Made by a program: the position numbers and the translations under genes. From NCBI GenBank assembly GCA_020975725.1, contig QXJR01000011.1, positions 124,001-188,000 of the forward strand: a stretch of DNA of 64,000 bases. The letters run 5' to 3'. The notes beneath the pieces were generated by a model that was not told the origin of the DNA, searched no databases, and saw nothing but the letters and a program-made list of their open reading frames with translations. The stretch comes from Picocystis sp. L7. Its lineage: Eukaryota; Chlorophyta; Picocystophyceae; Picocystales; Picocystaceae. How positions within the stretch are numbered: the first letter of the stretch is position 1; every line of letters starts with the position of its first letter. Positions 57,580-64,000 of this stretch are shown here, in pieces.

Positions 57580-58698
57580 TGGCTAGCATGCGCCTCCTTG
57601 AGCGATGGGCTGCGCTCGGCAGAAGCAACGACACCGCCAACTCTGAAGCGCACCGAGCGAACGGTGCAGTCGACGAGGCCGGACGGCGCAAGAGCGATGC
57701 AAGAGGGACACAGATGGGTGAAACAATGCACCGGTGACGCGCAGTCCGCCTCGAAGCGCTTCGGAAGCGCGGCGCGCGCGCCGGAAGACGTCGGCAACGC
57801 CATCGCTGCAGAGAAAAAACTCCCTTCTGGGCTTCCCGTGGGAATGGATGGAGGATGGAGGCTCGCTGGCTTCGGCATTTCGACGAGGAACAGGAGCATT
57901 CGCCCTTCCTTCTCCGCCCAGCTTTGTTTTCTCATCCGGGAGGAGACCAGTCACGAAGCGAGCGCCCATGGGATCTTCGGATGGCATCACCGCCGTCGAG
58001 AGGGAGGTGCGCAGCGGTGTACGAGGAACCGGCGCTTTCTCCCACATCCGACGTTCGTTGTCCCGTGCACGTGCGTTTGTCATGCATCCTCGATAGATCC
58101 GCATGCTTGGTTTTGTCCATGGGTTCCCTCTTCTTCTCCATCTTCGCCATCCGCTTTGGTGCTGGAGTGAGTCTTATCCTTTGGTGCAGGACCTGAACCA
58201 CCACCACGAGAGAATATTCTCAAGAGGATGGGCAGGCCGGCTCACCGGTCCAATTCTGCCTCGGGACTGGATTGGATCGATACGAATTTGATTGGGCGTT
58301 GCAACCCGATGATTGGAGGCGATCCCCTTTCAACGTTTTCGGTTTGGACCGTACCGGCCGACGGCGCTCTTTCGGGACGACGTGGGCGAACGCGGTGGCC
58401 TTTGGCGTCCGAGGAAAACCTATCAAGTGCAATGGACCGCAACCAGAACCGCACGTGGTGCGCATCGTCCCTGTCGCGGCCCTGCGTCGCCGCGGCCGTG
58501 GTGGCCCGTGCATCCATCGAGAGAAGAAACTCCCCGTCCGGAGGGGTCTCCACCTTCCCTCGCCACACCCCTCCGACCGAAGGAACGACCCCAAGGAGAA
58601 GGGAGTTCCTTCGGGTTCAACCTTGGGTTTGAAAGGGGATGAAGGGGGGGTGCGAACCCGATGGACGTGGCTTTGGGATTGGTTCCATTGCCGACGTC
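57580..58698. other. unresolved region; possible small spliced gene
   Basis: About 1.1 kb before the glycyl-tRNA synthetase start. Plus-strand frames at 57598-58170 and 57968-58070 have reasonable codon quality (MGSSDGITAVEREVRSGVRG), and a GTGCGT donor at about 58070 with a pyrimidine-rich CAG acceptor at 58187-58189 could join the latter to a segment PPPRENILKRMGRPAHRSNS. No family is recognised, and minus-strand frames are also open. The last 100 bp carry a GGGTTTGAAAGGGG word, probably the synthetase promoter. Confidence 0.3.
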
Positions 58699-61600
58699 AT
58701 GGAACGGACCATGCGCGCACGTGCGCGGACATGGCCACTCTGCACGCTGCGAAGGCGACCCATGGGAACGCTAGGACGATCCTGCAAGGCCATGCAGGTG
58801 CAGGACGAGGCTGTGGAAGCACCAGTGGGAGGGAACGGGACAGGAGCCGCGGCGCCGACCTTCCAGGAAGCGCTGCTGCGACTCACCAAGTACTGGGCGC
58901 GAAACGGATGTGCAGTGCATCTGCCCTATCACACCGAAGTCGGTGCGGGAACCATGAATCCAGCTACCTTCCTGCGCGTAGCAGGCCCAGAACCGTGGAA
59001 CGCAGCCTATGCAGAACCCAGCATGCGTCCCGACGATGCCAGGTATGGAGACAATCCCAATCGTGTAGGAAGGCACACGCAATTCCAAGTGATTGCCAAA
59101 CCCGCAGGAAGCAAGACTCAAGAGCTGTACTTAGGAAGCTTAGCTGCGCTAGGCGTAGATGTGCACAGCCACGACGTGAGGTTTGTAGAAGACAACTGGG
59201 AGAGCCCCGTACTGGGGGCTTGGGGACTCGGTTGGGAAGTGTGGCTTGACGGGATGGAAATCACACAGTTCACCTACTTCCAACAAGCAGGGGGTATCAG
59301 GCTTTCACCTCCAGCGGTGGAAATCACCTATGGGTTGGAGAGAATTCTCATGGCCTTGCAACAAGTGGACCATTTCAAGGACATCAGGTATGCAGATGGA
59401 ATCACCTATGGGGAAGTTTTCCTGCAGAGCGAATACGAGATGTCCGTGTACCACCTGGACGTGGCTGAAGTGAAAGACCAGAAAGCAAGATTTGACAGCT
59501 ACGAGGAAGAAGCAAAGCGCATGCTTGATCGCAGGCTTCCCGTTCCTGCATATGATAACCTGCTCAAAGCTTCCCATGCGTTCAACGTGCTGGATGCAAG
59601 AGGCGCAGTAGGCGTTACGGAGCGAGCCGCCTTTTTTGCAAAGATGCGTGCGCTGGCGAGGGGATGCGCGCAGCTCTGGCTTGATCGCCGGGAGGAGCTG
59701 GGATTCCCGCTTGGGGTCTGGCAGATGCCTTCTCCACCCTTGGGGGCTAAACCGGTGATGGATGAAGGCTATCTTGCGCCAGGTTCCAGTCCTAGGGACT
59801 TTCTCCTCGAAATCGGTTCGGAAGAACTCCCACCTCAGGATGCCATTGCTGCAGCAAAGCAGCTTTCCACGGCTATGACCGGCCTCCTTGATCGACTTCG
59901 TCTGGCTCACAAAGGCATCACAGCCGGAGGAACGCCAAGGCGGTCGTTCATTCTGGTTAAAAACTTGGTGACCCGTCAGGAGGATCTTGCCCAACGTATT
60001 CGTGGTCCACCGGCCCGAGTAGCTTACGATGAGGAAGGGAAAGCCACGAAGGCACTGGAAGGATTCTGTCGCAAAAATGGTGTATCCTTGGATGAGGTTG
60101 GAATCGGAAAAGACAATAACGATAAAAGCGGAGCAGACTATATCTTTGCAGACGTGAGAACTGCTGGCCGCCCTACAGCAGATGTGTTGTCGGAAACATT
60201 GGCTGAAGTTGTGGAAGGAATAGCATTTCCAAAAACGATGCGATGGCTTACTGATGCCTCTTACAGTCGCCCAGTGCGATGGATTGTTGCCATGCATGGA
60301 AACGTCCAGGTCCCTTTCGTGGCTATGGACCTCTTGTCTGGTGCTACGACACGCCTGCTCCGCAGTGCAGTGGAACCAGAAGTTGAACTCAAGGCTGCAG
60401 ATGAGTACCTAGATACAATGGAGAAAGCTGGCATTGTAGTCAATATGGAATTGCGCCGCCAAAATATACATATGGATGCCATGGAAGCTGCTTCATCAGT
60501 AAAGGGGTCCATTTCTCAAAGGACCGTTGATGCCCTGTTGGAGGAGGTCACAAACCTTGTGGAGTCCCCTCGAGTAATACTCGGCAAATTTAACCCTGAC
60601 TTTTTACGCCTGCCACAAGAGGTGCTTGAGATCGTCATGAAGAAGCACCAGCGTTACTTTGCTATCGAGGACACTAGCACTGGCAAGCTGTTGCCTTACT
60701 TTATCACAGTCGCAAATGGAACCATTGACGAGGATGTTGTAAGGGAAGGGAACGAAGCTGTTCTGAGAGCTCGCTACGAGGATGCACGTTTCTTCTATAA
60801 ATCTGATTGCAGCAAAAGCCTTCTGTCGTTCCGGGAGAAGTTGGATGGTACAGTGTTCCAAGAAAAACTGGGTTCCATGTTGGACAAGTCCACTCGTCTC
60901 GAGAAGCTGGCAGGACGAGTTGTTGAATGCATGGAACTTTCTCCTGGCGTTGTCAATGTGGTTTCAGAAGCTGCTCCTCTGGCTCATTGTGATTTGGCTA
61001 CAGATTTGGTGACAGAGTTCACTTCTCTGGCTGGCACGATGGGCCGTCATTATGCAGGGTTGGAGGGCAAGCCTGAGGAGGTATGCTCTGCAATTTATGA
61101 GTTTGTGTTACCCAGGAGTGCTGGTGATGACCTGCCTTCGACAGATGCTGGTGCCGTTTTGGCCATCACAGATCGTCTTGACTCATTGGTTGGGTTGTTT
61201 GCGGCGGGCTGTGCTCCAAGCGCCAGTGCAGATCCGTTCGGCTTGCGCAGAGCAGCCTACGGTCTCGTCCAGACCCTTGTAGGCAAAGGCATGAATGCAT
61301 CCCTGGCAAGCCTGATAGAAGTTGTCGGTAGCGAGCAGCCACTGGCCATCGACGAAGGGTGCAGGACAGAGCTGCTAACATTCGTAAGAAGAAGGCTTGA
61401 GCAGCTCCTGGTTGATGATGGTGTCCCCGTAGAAGCCGTACGAGCAGTATTGAATGAACGAGGCGACGACCCATCTCTGGCTGCTTCAACCGCGAAGGAA
61501 CTGGCAGTGGAGATGAAGACAGACACGTTTGCTGGCATACTTGCAAGCTTGGCAAGGCCAACGAGGATCACAAGGGGAAAGGAAAGGGAGATGGCAAGCG

Positions 61601-61869
61601 TGGTCGACCCAGATCTCTTCGAAGTTGAGGAGGAAAGGGTGTTGTGGGAAGCTTACGAGACGGTTTCGGCATCCCTCGAAGGGGAGGTAGGAGTTTCGGA
61701 GTTTGTGCGTGTTTGTTCCCCCATTGTTGGTGCGGTGGACTCATTTTTTGAAAAGGTCTTTGTTATGGCAGACGATGAGAGAATACGGAGGAATCGGCTG
61801 GCTTTACTTCACAAGGTTGCTAACCTGCCTTGTGGTATAGTTGACCTTTCCCAGCTGCCTGGATTTTGA
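58699..61869 (+). CDS. EDD1: glycyl-tRNA synthetase, fused alpha-beta, plastid/mitochondrial
   Basis: A 1056-residue protein. The basic presequence ([20 protein letters not shown]) suggests organelle import. The alpha part (about 50-350) starts [20 protein letters not shown] and has [60 protein letters not shown] and [13 protein letters not shown]. The beta part follows ([100 protein letters not shown]) and ends with a DALR-like region. In bacteria these are two subunits; the fusion and MNPATFLRV wording are as in plant EDD1, which serves both organelles. Intronless. ATGs at 58639 and 58711 are alternatives. Confidence 0.97.
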   Translation: MERTMRARARTWPLCTLRRRPMGTLGRSCKAMQVQDEAVEAPVGGNGTGAAAPTFQEALLRLTKYWARNGCAVHLPYHTEVGAGTMNPATFLRVAGPEPWNAAYAEPSMRPDDARYGDNPNRVGRHTQFQVIAKPAGSKTQELYLGSLAALGVDVHSHDVRFVEDNWESPVLGAWGLGWEVWLDGMEITQFTYFQQAGGIRLSPPAVEITYGLERILMALQQVDHFKDIRYADGITYGEVFLQSEYEMSVYHLDVAEVKDQKARFDSYEEEAKRMLDRRLPVPAYDNLLKASHAFNVLDARGAVGVTERAAFFAKMRALARGCAQLWLDRREELGFPLGVWQMPSPPLGAKPVMDEGYLAPGSSPRDFLLEIGSEELPPQDAIAAAKQLSTAMTGLLDRLRLAHKGITAGGTPRRSFILVKNLVTRQEDLAQRIRGPPARVAYDEEGKATKALEGFCRKNGVSLDEVGIGKDNNDKSGADYIFADVRTAGRPTADVLSETLAEVVEGIAFPKTMRWLTDASYSRPVRWIVAMHGNVQVPFVAMDLLSGATTRLLRSAVEPEVELKAADEYLDTMEKAGIVVNMELRRQNIHMDAMEAASSVKGSISQRTVDALLEEVTNLVESPRVILGKFNPDFLRLPQEVLEIVMKKHQRYFAIEDTSTGKLLPYFITVANGTIDEDVVREGNEAVLRARYEDARFFYKSDCSKSLLSFREKLDGTVFQEKLGSMLDKSTRLEKLAGRVVECMELSPGVVNVVSEAAPLAHCDLATDLVTEFTSLAGTMGRHYAGLEGKPEEVCSAIYEFVLPRSAGDDLPSTDAGAVLAITDRLDSLVGLFAAGCAPSASADPFGLRRAAYGLVQTLVGKGMNASLASLIEVVGSEQPLAIDEGCRTELLTFVRRRLEQLLVDDGVPVEAVRAVLNERGDDPSLAASTAKELAVEMKTDTFAGILASLARPTRITRGKEREMASVVDPDLFEVEEERVLWEAYETVSASLEGEVGVSEFVRVCSPIVGAVDSFFEKVFVMADDERIRRNRLALLHKVANLPCGIVDLSQLPGF

Positions 61870-62166
61870 GGGTCCATGATAGATGTTGGCATGCGACAAA
61901 GTCATTAGACATGTACCCGAGCACACTCTTTACAGGAAACACATGAAGATGCATAAACCGCTCCCACTCTGGTGCCGCACCTTGGGTGTGCAAGGAAGGG
62001 CACTCTGATCATACCATGATGCTCTCTTTCCTTTCACGTGCATTCCCATCCATCACCAGGACGCGTTTATTGGATGCTGCCACTGTGCGTTCGAGCACCG
62101 CGAGCAGATGGAGATCGCACGTGTCGGAACATGATGCATCGCGCCATGGGGATCTCCTTCGATCGC
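61870..62166. other. convergent intergenic region
   Basis: About 300 bp between the synthetase stop and the eIF1A stop. No gene seen. Confidence 0.4.
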
Positions 62167-62882
62167 TTAGATCTCGTTGACGTCTTCGAAGTCGAAGTAA
62201 TCGTCTTCCCCTTCTTCCTTTCCATCTTGGAAGGCGTCGTTTTCGTTCACCCGGATGTTGTCCGGCAGTTCACCGTAGGCTTTGAGCGCACGCGCTTCGT
62301 CGGAGAGGTACTTGAGGATCACGTCTGCTTTGTCGTCTTGGAAGTCTCGCAAGCCCACGAGCACGATGTCTCCCTGTTCAGCGGTGCCGGTTGGATTCGA
62401 GCACGACGTCAGCACCTCGCGCGCTTCGCCACGTTTACACGCACGTGTGCGTCTTTGCGTCCACTCCCGTTCCTGCTGGTTCACGTACCGTGTTCACCCA
62501 GACTTTCTTGCGCATCTTGCCGCGGATGTGGCACAGCCTTTGCACGCCATCCACGCACTGCGCGGTCAAGCGTCCATTGCCGAGCATCTTCAGCACCTGT
62601 GCGTATTCTGGACGTTTCCCGAACCGTTCCATCGCATGCGTCAGCACCTTCCTCGCTTCTCTTTTCCTTCGAACGCCTGGTTCTCAGGTGCGCCATCGGA
62701 GCACGCACCTTGTCCGTCTTCTTTGAACACGAGCTCGCGCTTCTCTTCGTTGTCGTTCTTCCCTCTCCTGCGGTTCTTCCCGCCCTTTCCTGCGCATCCG
62801 AACGTCGCACGACCGTCAGTGCGCCGTTCACGTCCCTCCTCGCACCTCTCGCCTTCTTCTTCGCACCTTTGTTCTTCGGCAT
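62167..62882 (-). CDS. EIF1A: translation initiation factor eIF1A, 4 exons
   Basis: Exons 62867-62882, 62709-62789, 62489-62607 and 62167-62373 give 140 residues. Spliced, the protein reads [20 protein letters not shown], then [60 protein letters not shown] and on to an acidic tail ([12 protein letters not shown]), the complete eIF1A with basic N-terminus, S1-like OB fold and DIDDI-like C-terminus. Introns are 77, 101 and 115 nt, with donors GTGCGA, GTGCGT and GTACGT and CAG acceptors. The first exon has only 16 coding bases. It promotes 43S assembly and start-codon scanning. Family length is about 143. Confidence 0.97.
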
Positions 62883-64000
62883 CGCGAAAGAAGCGCGCGA
62901 GGGATGCGGAGGCGGCGCGCGATGGCCGTGGCGATGGCCAGGGAGTTTATTCTCAGTCGAAGGGGTGGGGGTCCTTCTTTCCCCATTCGTCCCCAAGGAG
63001 GGCACCACCACCGTTCGAGTGAACCGGAGAGAAGGCGATGCACGTGCATCGTGGAACACAAGGAGCGGTAAAGACGCGTGGGAGGACGGGGAAGGCGTGC
63101 TTAGGATCGCTCCAATGCAACCACCATCAAGTGAACGCGAAAGGAAACGCAAGGCGACCCGGTGGATCCTTGTGCCGCGATTGAGGATCGAAGGGAGGGA
63201 ACCATGGAGCCGTGGACGTGGCACGTAAAAAAGGGGACAGAGAGCCTCGTGCGCCAATGGCGTACATCTCTGCATTCCAAACGTAAGTGAAAGCCCGCGC
63301 TTCCACGGAAGAAGCGCAAAGATACTACGTTGGATGAGCGAATGAGCAAGACAACTGGCTTTGCATGAAGATTGAGGAAATGCAAACGATCATTCACATC
63401 CAAAGAGGAATCGTTCTCGCATGTGGTGCATCGATCCAACCACAAGTTACCCTTCCACGAGCGCCCGGTACACGTGGTAGCGGAACGATTATAGCCCTAG
63501 AGCCACTCGCCGATGGTTTGGCGTTTGTTCCAAGTTCCTATCGGTTGCATTTGAATCCTCCCATGAGTTCTACAAGCTTCATATCCGATCCAACGAGGAC
63601 AGGTGCGAGCGTGTGTGGCGTAGCAAAATTCTACATCCCTTGTGTTCACCAAGTTGGAAGATCAAACAAACACAACAAGAGAGTGTTGGAGGATCACCCT
63701 TGTATACCAAGTCTAGATGTCAAAACTCAACATTGGGGCCAAAGACGTCCTAGAAGCAGGACTGCTCGAAAAAAGGGAGAAGAGCTCGCATAGAAACGAA
63801 GCGAAGGAACGTGCATAGTTTGTACAACAACTCCATTGGTGAAAAGCAGGTGCGAATGATGCAATGCGGTCGGGTTGGTTCACTAGCGCACCACTCACCG
63901 TACCAAGTACATGAACATCACGAAAGAATACAAAGATTCTTGTCGGGTTCGAACAAGATACACGAGGTGCCCCATTCCATATGCAAGCCTTATTCGTGTC
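62883..64000. other. eIF1A promoter region and AT-richer end of window
   Basis: The first 350 bp are GC-rich and include the eIF1A promoter. From about 63.24 kb to the end the sequence is AT-richer and only short frames occur (for example plus 63365-63793, 142 codons), with no recognised domain. A gene continuing beyond the window cannot be excluded. Confidence 0.4.

Overview
The window is nuclear DNA of a photosynthetic eukaryote with a compact genome. I infer a small unicellular green alga, possibly prasinophyte-like. The evidence is plastid-type genes (a PsbP-domain protein with a lumen-type twin-arginine presequence, ribose-5-phosphate isomerase with a transit-like N-terminus, the fused alpha-beta bacterial-type glycyl-tRNA synthetase of plant plastids, a DUF1995-like protein), a plant-type telomere-box (TTTAGGG units) in one promoter, and typical eukaryotic genes throughout (Rab geranylgeranyltransferase, TFIP11, TMCO1, PIG-M, ARP4, eIF1A). 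A red or secondary alga is not excluded. No bacterial operons, ribosome binding sites, CRISPR arrays or insertion sequences were seen.

Genes are dense, on both strands, mostly intronless, and often arranged as divergent pairs sharing a short promoter or convergent pairs with very short spacers (2 bp between the stops of the first APS kinase gene and a helicase gene). Where introns occur they are short (about 70-115 nt) with GTGCGT, GTACGT or GTAAGT-type donors. I reconstructed them by reading frame and family conservation in the NCS2 permease (2 introns), a DXD glycosyltransferase (1), SDF2 (1), ARP4 (at least 1) and eIF1A (3). One tRNA gene, tRNA-Gln(UUG), has an intron at the canonical position.

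Layout. 0-8 kb: EF-hand protein (partial), ENTH/epsin-like protein, RabGGTase beta, an armadillo-like LFR-type protein, plastid ribose-5-phosphate isomerase, tRNA-Gln, DCC-family protein. 8-18.5 kb: TFIP11 splicing factor, PAP2 phosphatase, CCDC86/Cgr1 ribosome-biogenesis factor, TMCO1, a glycine-rich small protein, a PPR protein, an NCS2 nucleobase permease. 18.5-26 kb: a regulatory stretch rich in CACGTG boxes, a possible small gene, a mitochondrial carrier, a poorly resolved minus-strand region, a glycosyltransferase. 26-40 kb: APS kinase copy 1, a Sen1/UPF1-like helicase, a CBS-domain protein, a BAX-inhibitor/lifeguard protein, a PsbP-domain protein, ornithine carbamoyltransferase, APS kinase copy 2. 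40-55 kb: SDF2, a HELQ/POLQ-type helicase, a DUF4743-Nudix protein, an ERI-type exonuclease with GRF zinc finger, a helical-repeat protein, PIG-M, an F-BAR/SH3 protein, ARP4. 55-64 kb: a secreted cysteine-rich protein, a DUF1995-like protein, glycyl-tRNA synthetase, eIF1A. Four AT-richer stretches without sustained reading frames (about 31.8-32.9, 34.1-35.6, 44.8-46.2 and 63.2-64.0 kb) are unexplained.

The most notable observations are a 628-bp block shared almost perfectly in inverted orientation by two APS kinase genes whose N- and C-terminal ends differ, and two recurrent palindromic promoter words (a TTCGAA-centred motif and GAGATCTC/GATATC clusters) upstream of many genes.
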